This document shows, one piece after another, positions 51,245-59,611 of a stretch of 64,000 bases of DNA. A program made the translations under genes and the position numbers. How positions within the stretch are numbered: the first letter of the stretch is position 1; each line of letters opens with the position of its first letter. The notes under the pieces were generated by a model. It did not search any database. It was not told where the DNA came from and was given only the letters and a program-made list of their open reading frames with translations. Source of the DNA: CALAZP01 sp964410725 (GTDB taxonomy: Bacteria > Bacteroidota > Bacteroidia > Chitinophagales > Saprospiraceae); assembly GCA_964410725.1 (NCBI GenBank), contig CAYPID010000005.1, positions 1-64,000 on the forward strand, written 5' to 3'.

Positions 51245-54200
51245 TCATTCTCCCTGAACGATTAATTTTTGAACAGCAATCCTGCCTTTAACGTCTTTTA
51301 CGCTGACCAATAATACACCTTCGGTAAAATCTTTTGTATAGATGGTCTGGGTACTATTCAAAGATGATGGACCAAAATCTCTATAGTAAATTTTTCGACC
51401 TGATAGATCAGTTATTAGAATTTCCTGAATGGGCTCGGGCCCATTGATCGTAATTTTTTCTTGAGCAGGATTGGGAAATATGCTCATTTGATAGGGTGTT
51501 GTGTAGGTTAAATGGCTATTGAGGGTAGCCATATTTTGGTTGGAAGTAGCTTGTCCTGTTGAATTGGAGGTGGTCCACGCCAATTGACTGAAACCTACTT
51601 TTACCTCTTGTCGAGTATGATTGCTGAGGACATACAACCCTCCAATTAGACAGTTTGCCGAAGAAAAAGAACGTTCAGCCATGAGGTTCCAAGTCGAGCC
51701 ATCTTCACTGTAATAACCCAAAACTTTCCCATCCAGTACACCTATTCTGAATCGAATGGGTAGTTTGCCGTCTTTCACCCAAAGAATTTGTTCCCCTTTC
51801 CCATCTTTTCTATTGATAGAAGCTTTAATGCGTTGAACCAATCGAACGCCTTCAAAGGATTTCTCCAGATAGATAGTAAATTCAGGAGCTGTAGCTTGTT
51901 CACTTTCTCTAATTTGAAGCCCCCCTCTTCCAAAATTAGAAATCTCTCGGATGCTGGCTTCCAGAAAAGTTCCGCTACAAAGGTCGGTATAGGCTAGCCC
52001 GGTTGCTGGTTGGGAATAGACCGCACAAGTAACAGCTATTTGGTAGGGCATGGAGGAATTACAAGGCTCCTCTACGAAAGCATTTTTGAGGTCATTTTGG
52101 AAAATTGTATTCCAATCGGGAGAAGTGTTGTTACCGGAACGCTCTACGGTTAAGGAGGTCTTACAACTTTCTTTTTGGCCAAAGCCGTTTTTCCACTCTA
52201 TGCTTATGGGGCGATTAACAAAAGATTCCTCACAATCTATTTCTGACTGGGAAAGGGTAATAGCGGAGGGGTTTTTGCCGCAGGCGTCCATTAAAAGCTC
52301 AGGCTGAATAAAGTCGGTTAGTTTAAGTTGATAGGTTTCCCCATACGGAATGGACAAGGTCGGAGAACTACAGGTGAAATCTCTTGCCACAGGAGGTTCA
52401 ACAACCAAATTGATGGTGCATTCAGTTTGCGCTCCTGATCGATGTTGTAGGGTATAATGGACTTCGTGGGTGCCAGCTGGAAGGACCTGACCACTTGAGA
52501 GCGCAGAGGTTTTTTGTAGGGTGGCGCCCTGACAATCTCCTTCACAGTTGGGAGGTAGAAAATTTACCGGCGCTTCACAAGTCCCTTCCTCTAAACTAAT
52601 GGTATAGGTCTGGTCAGCACAGCGTAGTGGAGGCGAAGCGGAGGCGGGAAGAATATTGACTTCAAAATGGCAAATAGCAATTCGACCTACCTGATCAAAT
52701 CCCATAAATGTAGTGCTATAGGTCCCTTCGGGAAAAAGGTCTCCGGGTAAAGGTCCTCGAATCCGTAACAATTCTGTTCCTTGACAATTATCGGTTACCA
52801 ATGGAAGGTCATATTGCACCTCTGCAAAAATTTGACCACTACCCAGCACTATATCTACATCATTTGGACAACTGATAGAAGGAGCCTCATTGTCCTCCAC
52901 GGTTACAGTAAAATTAATTTGGTCAGAAGCTCCACAAGGACTCGACACGGTGTAATAAATCTGGTGAATGCCCGGACCAAAAAAATCGCTGTATGCTGCA
53001 CCTGGAGTAACTGTATTTCCGGATGCTGAATTGATGGTTAAGGTTAACGTCTCCGTTCCTGTTCCACCAAAAATTTGAGGGTGATTCCAAGAAAAAGGAG
53101 CGGAACAATTGCCGAGGCCATCAGCACTGGTATTTTTGGAAAGATTGTCATAAGTCTCTTGGAAAGTAGGATTGGGATTCACCTGTATGATGACCTGTGT
53201 GCTTCCAACTTCCCGAAGCCCTGTAAATCCTTCTATGAAATTGGTAAAGCGGTATCTAATATAATATACTTTACTGGCTGAATGAGTGAAGGATTGGGTG
53301 TACAATTGATTTAGTTCAACAGAATGGCCCTTGGATAGGGGCTGCGTCACTTGAACTGGTCCGTATCCCGGACGCCATGTTCCGGCACTATTGGCATCAG
53401 AATAGGCAATGTCGGTTAGCACCAGCTGATAATAGGAGGAAGAAAGTGCTGTAAAATCAGTGGTATGACTAATTTGAAAAGTGGCCTCGCTTCCCGAGCA
53501 AACTTGAAAGGGAGTGTTGACCGTTAGGCCATTTCCATTGAGAATAATTAATTCTGGTGTAGGCAAAACGGTAAAAACCTGTTGGAGGGTATCAGGGGAG
53601 CAGGTCCGTGCACCCTTCCATTGATAGGCCCAACGGTAACCAATAGAAGAAGGTTGATAAAATTGAGTGGGGTTACTGAGTGAGAGCTGGTCCCAATAGG
53701 AGAGGGTAAGGTTATTCGTCAAACTGTCGAGTTGGTTGGTGTCTTTGAGGAGGGTATCGGACAATAGAGCCGTACTATTTAAGGAGTTGTCGATATAGGA
53801 CCCTCCTGATTCTGAGCTGCCCAGCAAGGATACCAGTAATTTTTCCCGAAGGGATAATTCCGTATTGTTAATGAAGTTCAAATTTAAGGAATAAGGCAAA
53901 TCAGCAGCGCTCAAGTAGGAGGAATTGGGGGCGTTATTGGTCCATTGTACCGAAGCTTGTAGATTCGGAGCTACTGAAATGATAGCGCTGGCTTGAGACC
54001 CCGCACACGCAAAATTGGAATTGATAGTTTGAGTTGCCAAATCATAGCGAATCCAAACCGTCTGGGTAAGGGAGTGGCTTAATACCTCTGAAATTGTGGA
54101 ACTCGTATTGAGGATTTGATTGGATTGGTAATTTTGACTGCCCGTCACAGGGCCGTAACCCGCTTCCCAAATACCTGAAGCACTATCCAGGCTGTGGTAA

Positions 54201-56689
54201 ACGGATGAAAGGACCAGATTATAGTCTGTACCGATGGCGAGGCGCCCGTCATCAATAACGGAAATTTCCAATTCAACGCTTTCGTTTTGACAAATGGATG
54301 AATTGCCGGCGACAGGATTAAGAGAGGCGATTCCAATCTCCAATTGTGTTGTGGTGATTCCGTAGGTTATCGGAATTACGGGACTTTCTAGGATTGTGCC
54401 GTCTATAGTTTTTATCAGGTATTTCCATTGGTAGGTGAGGTACGCCACACCTGTAGATGCCGGCTGTGTCAGCGTCCATTGGTCTTCAATGAGTTGCCTG
54501 TAAAAAGATGAATTAGAAATCGCAAGGGTATCTGGTTGAATGCCAAATTGATTGCTTTGAAGCCCCAAATTATCAGGATCTTCGATGGTAATCCCGGTCT
54601 GGACTAGAAACATTTCTTCCCCTTCGTTGATTCTTGTATCTGGCAACAAAAAGTATTGAATATCGGTATTTTGATGATCTGCACAGTAGATTAAAGTGTC
54701 GGAGGGATTCACCATATTACTGGTCAATTCTTTCCAGGAAAGGCTGGGCTGAGGAACCACCGTCAAGGTGAAACTTTCCGTGGTCATTGGGCAAACTCCA
54801 TTGAGGTCTGAATTGGTAACCCCTATGGTGTATTGAACTTCTTTTGAGCTTATTGTGGTGTTCATCCATTGATCTTCTGCTATTAGAGCTGCCCCTCCCG
54901 TTTCTCCTACTTGAGTATTAAAGGTCTGCGGGAGGAGGGAGGAAAGATGCTTTCTGTCAAGAAGTTCAAAAGTGGTAGGCGGAATAAAATTATCTTGAAC
55001 GTGGAGTGTTTTCTGCAAGAGTTGGCCCGACAGAATTGAAGTATCGGTCATGGGCTGTATAACAGGTTGAGCTAAAATAGAATATTCAACATTCACAGCT
55101 TCACTAGTGCAGCCATTTTGTCCATTAGCTGAAATAGAATACTGGACAGTTTTATTTTGATTCGTGGTATTTAAATAGCGGTCATTGCCAATAATATAGG
55201 TGCTTTGAGACAATTGAGGGGTGGTTAAATTCAGATTGGTCGCCGCTGATTGAAGACCTTCCTGAGGATTCACACTCCATATATTCCAGCTGGCAAATGG
55301 ACTAATTCCAGCATAAATAGGCTGGTTAGCTTCACTGTAAGTTCCTAATAAGAGTTGGTTGTGGCAAACTTTAGGAATGGTGAGGGGAGTAAATAATGTA
55401 GGTTTTTGAGATAGTTGAATCGTAAAATTTTCCGACCAAATACTTCTGCAGGAGGTGGTCTGATTTTCAATCAAGACTCTGAAGGTATAGGTGCCGAAAA
55501 TAGGTTGCCCATTCAAATTACTTGGATTTAAAGTCCATTCCATTACAGATCCATCACTGTTTATGGTTAACTCATTAGTCTGTGTAAATCCAGGGTAATA
55601 TTCTGAAGAAATTTCTAGGTTACTTAAAGGAGGAATAGCGACTGCCTCGTAGATATAAATTTCGTCTTCTGAAAGAGCTGGTAGTACCCAACTTCTGCTT
55701 TCAACATCAGGTTCGGGAACACAGATATTTAAAGCCGTAGTAGTTAGGTCTGTAATGGTCGGAATGGGAAAAATGATGGGAAAATACCCCAATAATTTTT
55801 GATGGATACAAATACCATCAGAGATATCCACCCCAATTTGTTGGCCATCGACGAGTTCACTAGTTTGGATGAAATTAGTGGCAGAAAAATCGCCTAAATA
55901 ATTCTGGTTGGATATTTGACCCGTTTGCAGCCCTTCCTCATAAGTAAAAAACCGGTATAGTGTACCTCCAGTTGCCGTATAGGTCAGCGTTTGACCTTCA
56001 CAAAATGAGGAGACAGTCCCTCCGTCGCTGCGAGTAGCGACCAAGGAGGTATTATTATCGTTTAAGGGTAATTCATCAGCTTGATCTTGACCAAATGATA
56101 GTAATATCGCTGCTTCGGATCGATTGGCGGCAGTAGTTTGGTTGATCACAACATCCATTTCCAATAGAAAACCTTTGCTAATGTCCGAACCTGTTATTTT
56201 GTAAAAAGTGGAGGTGTCTGGAGTTAAAAACAAAGGATTGGCCACCAGAAGATTCCCATCTAATTTTAAGTTATTGATAGAATAAAGGGCATTTTCCACG
56301 TTATTTATCCCAAATTGAATAGCGGTAATACACTCAGGAAAGGGGATGTCGCTTTGCAGCTCATAGAACATTTCGTCCACTTCAAACCGCACCGAAAGTT
56401 GGTTGTTAGAAGCAAAGGGATTGTACTGGATTATAAAATGGTTCAAGGAAGCAGTGCTCCAGCCTGGGGCAACCAGACTATCTGCCGAAGATAATGGAAA
56501 GTTTCCAGCTCTTAAGGCAGGCAGGTTAGCTTGATTGTATAAATTTCCTAACTGAACACCAAAGGCTCCAATGCCATTGGGATGTGAATCACTAAAAACC
56601 GCTGACGCAATACCTCTTCCCAAATAATCAAATGATTGGGAATGAATCGACAACGGTATCAAGAACAACAGGGGTATTATTCGATACAT
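51245..56689 (-). CDS. Giant T9SS type A sorted surface protein with HYR and concanavalin-like domains
   Basis: 1,814 residues from the ATG at 56689, chosen because MYRIIPLLFLIPLSIHSQ is a clean signal peptide; the longer frame adds 15 residues ahead of it. The bulk is a string of Ig/PKD-like beta modules with repeated phrases (YLTYQWKYL, YRWAYQWKG; VYYIRYRF, VWIRYDL). At least one HYR domain is visible (about 1,260-1,345, DNEAPSISCPNDVDIVLGSG). A concanavalin/DUF1349-like domain lies at about 1,545-1,710 (GGLQIRESEQA, GYYSEDGSTWNLMAER), then the type A sorting domain (SIFPNPAQEKITI, ILITDLSGRKIY). An adhesin or matrix role is inferred. Divergent from a lipoprotein gene, 45 bp apart. Confidence 0.88.
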   Translation of the reverse strand: MYRIIPLLFLIPLSIHSQSFDYLGRGIASAVFSDSHPNGIGAFGVQLGNLYNQANLPALRAGNFPLSSADSLVAPGWSTASLNHFIIQYNPFASNNQLSVRFEVDEMFYELQSDIPFPECITAIQFGINNVENALYSINNLKLDGNLLVANPLFLTPDTSTFYKITGSDISKGFLLEMDVVINQTTAANRSEAAILLSFGQDQADELPLNDNNTSLVATRSDGGTVSSFCEGQTLTYTATGGTLYRFFTYEEGLQTGQISNQNYLGDFSATNFIQTSELVDGQQIGVDISDGICIHQKLLGYFPIIFPIPTITDLTTTALNICVPEPDVESRSWVLPALSEDEIYIYEAVAIPPLSNLEISSEYYPGFTQTNELTINSDGSVMEWTLNPSNLNGQPIFGTYTFRVLIENQTTSCRSIWSENFTIQLSQKPTLFTPLTIPKVCHNQLLLGTYSEANQPIYAGISPFASWNIWSVNPQEGLQSAATNLNLTTPQLSQSTYIIGNDRYLNTTNQNKTVQYSISANGQNGCTSEAVNVEYSILAQPVIQPMTDTSILSGQLLQKTLHVQDNFIPPTTFELLDRKHLSSLLPQTFNTQVGETGGAALIAEDQWMNTTISSKEVQYTIGVTNSDLNGVCPMTTESFTLTVVPQPSLSWKELTSNMVNPSDTLIYCADHQNTDIQYFLLPDTRINEGEEMFLVQTGITIEDPDNLGLQSNQFGIQPDTLAISNSSFYRQLIEDQWTLTQPASTGVAYLTYQWKYLIKTIDGTILESPVIPITYGITTTQLEIGIASLNPVAGNSSICQNESVELEISVIDDGRLAIGTDYNLVLSSVYHSLDSASGIWEAGYGPVTGSQNYQSNQILNTSSTISEVLSHSLTQTVWIRYDLATQTINSNFACAGSQASAIISVAPNLQASVQWTNNAPNSSYLSAADLPYSLNLNFINNTELSLREKLLVSLLGSSESGGSYIDNSLNSTALLSDTLLKDTNQLDSLTNNLTLSYWDQLSLSNPTQFYQPSSIGYRWAYQWKGARTCSPDTLQQVFTVLPTPELIILNGNGLTVNTPFQVCSGSEATFQISHTTDFTALSSSYYQLVLTDIAYSDANSAGTWRPGYGPVQVTQPLSKGHSVELNQLYTQSFTHSASKVYYIRYRFTNFIEGFTGLREVGSTQVIIQVNPNPTFQETYDNLSKNTSADGLGNCSAPFSWNHPQIFGGTGTETLTLTINSASGNTVTPGAAYSDFFGPGIHQIYYTVSSPCGASDQINFTVTVEDNEAPSISCPNDVDIVLGSGQIFAEVQYDLPLVTDNCQGTELLRIRGPLPGDLFPEGTYSTTFMGFDQVGRIAICHFEVNILPASASPPLRCADQTYTISLEEGTCEAPVNFLPPNCEGDCQGATLQKTSALSSGQVLPAGTHEVHYTLQHRSGAQTECTINLVVEPPVARDFTCSSPTLSIPYGETYQLKLTDFIQPELLMDACGKNPSAITLSQSEIDCEESFVNRPISIEWKNGFGQKESCKTSLTVERSGNNTSPDWNTIFQNDLKNAFVEEPCNSSMPYQIAVTCAVYSQPATGLAYTDLCSGTFLEASIREISNFGRGGLQIRESEQATAPEFTIYLEKSFEGVRLVQRIKASINRKDGKGEQILWVKDGKLPIRFRIGVLDGKVLGYYSEDGSTWNLMAERSFSSANCLIGGLYVLSNHTRQEVKVGFSQLAWTTSNSTGQATSNQNMATLNSHLTYTTPYQMSIFPNPAQEKITINGPEPIQEILITDLSGRKIYYRDFGPSSLNSTQTIYTKDFTEGVLLVSVKDVKGRIAVQKLIVQGE

Positions 56690-56734
56690 AAAGTAAATAT
56701 AATTAATTGTTATTTTAGCTTCAAACAAAAGCAC

Positions 56735-57475
56735 ATGGCTTATTTACAAAAGTGGGTTTTATTTTGTTGGATAGGGATTGGATTGGGTAGTTGCGAAACT
56801 GAAAACCTAGCTAATCAAGTGATTATACAGAGTATCCAAGCCCATGGATTCGATGACTTGGACAATGCAAGTTTGGAATTCACTTTTAGAAATCGGGGTT
56901 ATTCCTACTGGAAAAAAGAAGGTAAGTTCATATACCAAAGATTTCAGCAAGACAGTGCACTGAATGAAATAGTCGATCGTCTAGACAATGAAGGTTTAAA
57001 GAGGTACCGCAATGATACCATTGTTGCGTTGACTTCAAAAGACAGTGCTGCCTATGCTTCTTCTGTTAACTCGGTAATTTATTTTGCATTCCTCCCTTAT
57101 TTTTTGAAAGATCCAGCTGTTCGAACTTCCTATCTTGGAGTTCGAAAAATTGATCAAAAGGAATATCACAAAATTAAGGTGAGTTTTCAAGCCGAAGGAG
57201 GGGGAAAAGATTTTCAAGATGAATTTGTTTATTGGTTTGACAAGGAGACTTATCTGTTGGACTATTTGGCTTATAATTATTTGACCGATGGGGGAGGTGC
57301 CCGATTTAGGAAGGTGACTAATCGGGTGTCGATAGGATCCTATCTAATCAATCAATACGATAATCTCAAACCAGTTCCGGCGAATATGGACGTAGAAAAA
57401 TTCGATGAGCTATACGAGGAAGGTAATTTACAGTACTTGTCCTCCATAGAATTGGAAGAGATAAAGATTCCTTAA
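56735..57475 (+). CDS. DUF6503-like lipoprotein
   Basis: 246 residues from the ATG at 56735 (lipobox LGSC); an earlier frame start would overlap the divergent gene and spoil the signal. The body reads IIQSIQAHGFDDLDNASLEFTFRNRGYSYW, then DRLDNEGLKRYRNDTIVALTSKD, VIYFAFLPYFLKDPAV and DEFVYWFDKETYLLDYLAYNY, a pattern I associate with the DUF6503 group and a LolA/LppX-like half-barrel. It would sit in the envelope and may carry a lipid or lipoprotein; this is inference. The GT9 gene begins 1 bp after its stop. Confidence 0.75.
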   Translation: MAYLQKWVLFCWIGIGLGSCETENLANQVIIQSIQAHGFDDLDNASLEFTFRNRGYSYWKKEGKFIYQRFQQDSALNEIVDRLDNEGLKRYRNDTIVALTSKDSAAYASSVNSVIYFAFLPYFLKDPAVRTSYLGVRKIDQKEYHKIKVSFQAEGGGKDFQDEFVYWFDKETYLLDYLAYNYLTDGGGARFRKVTNRVSIGSYLINQYDNLKPVPANMDVEKFDELYEEGNLQYLSSIELEEIKIP

Positions 57476-57476
57476 A

Positions 57477-58442
57477 TTGAAACCACTGAAAATACTCATT
57501 ATCAGATTTTCCTCGATTGGGGATATCGTTTTGACTACTCCAGTAATAAGAGTGTTAAAGAAACAGCTTGGAGCGGAGGTTCATTTCTTAACTAAGAAAC
57601 AGTACACCACCATCTTAGCCTCCAATCCATATTTATCTAGGATTATAGAATTTGATGGAAATCTTCGGCAGGTGAGATGGGAACTTAAAGCCCAGCAATA
57701 TGATCGGATTATAGATTTGCACAATAATTTAAGAAGTCGATTGATTACTTGGGGGTTGTTTAGTCGTACCCATCGATTCGACAAACTCAACTGGAGAAAA
57801 TGGTGGTTGGTTAGGTGGAAAAGAAATATTTTACCGAAGGTGCATATCGTCGATCGATATTTGGCTGCCGTGAAGGATTTGGGAATCAAAGCAGATGGGG
57901 AGGGGCTTGATTTTTTTATTTCTGAATCTGACCGTTCAGTGACTGGATTGCCTAATACTTCTTTTTTGGCTTTAGTAGTTGGGGCTGCTCATGCTACTAA
58001 GCGGATTCCTTTGAGCATGCTTAAAGAGATAGTGGCATTAAGTTCCCTGCCAGTGGTAGTTTTAGGCGGTAAGGAAGATACAGCAATTGGTTTGGAATTA
58101 GCGACATGGTTGCCAGATAAGGTGGTTAATTACTGCGGAAAATTATCGCTTGGACAATCGGCTTATGTATTGCAAATGGCCCAAAAGGTCGTTACTCCAG
58201 ACACTGGGTTGATGCATATTGCAGCAGCTTTTAAACGAGAAATCATTTCAATATGGGGCAGCACGGTGCCTGCTTTCGGTATGACCCCTTATCAAACGAG
58301 CCAAAGTAGTATAGTTGAAGTAGAAAGTTTAAACTGTAGGCCTTGTTCTAAAATTGGTTTTTCGGAATGTCCCAAGGGACATTTCCAATGTATGATGGGG
58401 TTGGATTTGCAGCGTATCGGGCAGCTCATTAACCAAAGTTGA
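57477..58442 (+). CDS. Glycosyltransferase family 9 (heptosyltransferase-like)
   Basis: 321 residues, starting at a TTG directly after the previous stop; no ATG fits. GT9 features: ILIIRFSSIGDIVLTTPVIRVLK at the N-terminus, YDRIIDLHNNLRSRL, VVVLGGKEDT and the donor-site VVTPDTGLMHIAAAF. Family members add heptose or other sugars to the lipopolysaccharide core from ADP-activated donors, at the inner face of the cytoplasmic membrane. The C-terminal CRPCSKIGFSECPKGHFQCM cysteine cluster is common in this branch. Neighbouring envelope genes fit an outer-membrane biogenesis role. Confidence 0.9.
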   Translation: MKPLKILIIRFSSIGDIVLTTPVIRVLKKQLGAEVHFLTKKQYTTILASNPYLSRIIEFDGNLRQVRWELKAQQYDRIIDLHNNLRSRLITWGLFSRTHRFDKLNWRKWWLVRWKRNILPKVHIVDRYLAAVKDLGIKADGEGLDFFISESDRSVTGLPNTSFLALVVGAAHATKRIPLSMLKEIVALSSLPVVVLGGKEDTAIGLELATWLPDKVVNYCGKLSLGQSAYVLQMAQKVVTPDTGLMHIAAAFKREIISIWGSTVPAFGMTPYQTSQSSIVEVESLNCRPCSKIGFSECPKGHFQCMMGLDLQRIGQLINQS

Positions 58443-58513
58443 AAAAGATTATTTATCTTTCAGTTTTGGTTTGCTTTTTAGGAGGCAAGTCGGTTGAAAA
58501 GGAGCATTTATGA
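58439..58513 (+). CDS. 24-codon leader-like mini-ORF overlapping both neighbours
   Basis: TTG at 58439 overlaps the GT9 stop (TTGA) and its TGA at 58511-58513 overlaps the PorP-family start (ATGA at 58510). The product (MKKIIYLSVLVCFLGGKSVE, then KEHL) looks like a signal peptide with a basic start, hydrophobic core and a Cys but nothing to export. It could be a translational coupling leader, a tiny membrane peptide, or the remnant of a lost lipoprotein gene. An AGGAGG-like stretch at 58481-58486 lies inside it. Translation is not proven. Confidence 0.35.
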   Translation: MKKIIYLSVLVCFLGGKSVEKEHL

Positions 58514-59547
58514 GAATTAATAGATGGTTTTGGGTGATTGTTTCTTTTATGGGATCTAGTGTTTTTATTAAAGCACAAGACATCCATTTTACTCAATTCA
58601 ATATGTCTCCACTTACTTTAAATGCTGCCAATACTGGTGCTTTTGAAGGAACAGCGAGGATTACAGGAATCTACCGTGACCAATGGTCCAGTTTTTTGAG
58701 AAATCAGTTTACCACCTCCTCTTTTTCAGTGGATGCCCCTGCAATTACAGGATTCAAAGAAAACCATTGGGTTGGAGTTGGTGGAGTTATTGTGAGTGAT
58801 GAGGCGGGAACTTCCCGGTTAACCACCAACATAAGCAAGTTATCTGTTTCCTATCATTTAGGGTTGGGCAAGGACTACAAGAACATAGTTTCTTTTGGAA
58901 TTCAAGGTGGAAGTATTGAAAAAAGAATGCGTCCTGACGATTTGAGATTTGCCGATGAATTTCCAGAAGATGTAGGCGGAGGGGGTGCTGGATTTGGAAA
59001 AGGGGTGGATAGAAATTTTATGGATAAAAAATCTGCTACTGATTTAGGATTGGGAGTGAAGTTTAGAAGTTTGTTGAGCGATGAACAAAGTATAGTAGTG
59101 GGGTTGTCAGTCAACCATTTGACAAAGCCCAAAATAAGCTTCTTTAGTCAAGGTGATGGTCAGGAAGATTTCAGATTACCCATACAGTTGGCGGGTTTTG
59201 CCAACTACAAGCAATTAATAACAGAAGGGGTGACCATTGAACCATCTCTATTTTTTCAGACGATGGGAGGAACTTCAGAGATAGTCGTTCAATCTGTTGC
59301 GGGTTACCAGTTTAACGAGGACCTCATTTTGAGAGGGGGCTTGGGCTATCGTTTGGGAGATGCTGCACAGCTTTTACTAGGGGCTGATTATGAGGATTTC
59401 CGGTTAGGCTTAGCTTATGATTTAAATACTTCGTCTTTGGTCGCGGCCACCAAATCAGTTGGTGGATTTGAATTGGCTTTATCTTACATTATTAAAATTT
59501 ATAAAAAGCCTAATGTAATTCCCGCTATTCTGTGTCCGGATTTTTAA
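58510..59547 (+). CDS. PorP/SprF family T9SS outer-membrane protein, second copy
   Basis: 345 residues with a signal peptide (cut near IKAQ). Mature start DIHFTQFNMSPLTLNAANTG is the family signature, followed by RITGIYRDQWSSF and a barrel with terminal SLVAATKSVGGFELALSYIIKI. Longer than the copy at 802 by 40 residues and clearly a different subfamily. A PorE-like gene follows after 64 bp, repeating the arrangement at the start of the window, but no type B substrate gene precedes it here. Confidence 0.92.
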   Translation: MRINRWFWVIVSFMGSSVFIKAQDIHFTQFNMSPLTLNAANTGAFEGTARITGIYRDQWSSFLRNQFTTSSFSVDAPAITGFKENHWVGVGGVIVSDEAGTSRLTTNISKLSVSYHLGLGKDYKNIVSFGIQGGSIEKRMRPDDLRFADEFPEDVGGGGAGFGKGVDRNFMDKKSATDLGLGVKFRSLLSDEQSIVVGLSVNHLTKPKISFFSQGDGQEDFRLPIQLAGFANYKQLITEGVTIEPSLFFQTMGGTSEIVVQSVAGYQFNEDLILRGGLGYRLGDAAQLLLGADYEDFRLGLAYDLNTSSLVAATKSVGGFELALSYIIKIYKKPNVIPAILCPDF

Positions 59548-59611
59548 TAGGGTTAGTAAACCAAAGGCAGGGCCAATTTCGTTAATGATAAAGAAATTCA
59601 TAAAAAAGTAA

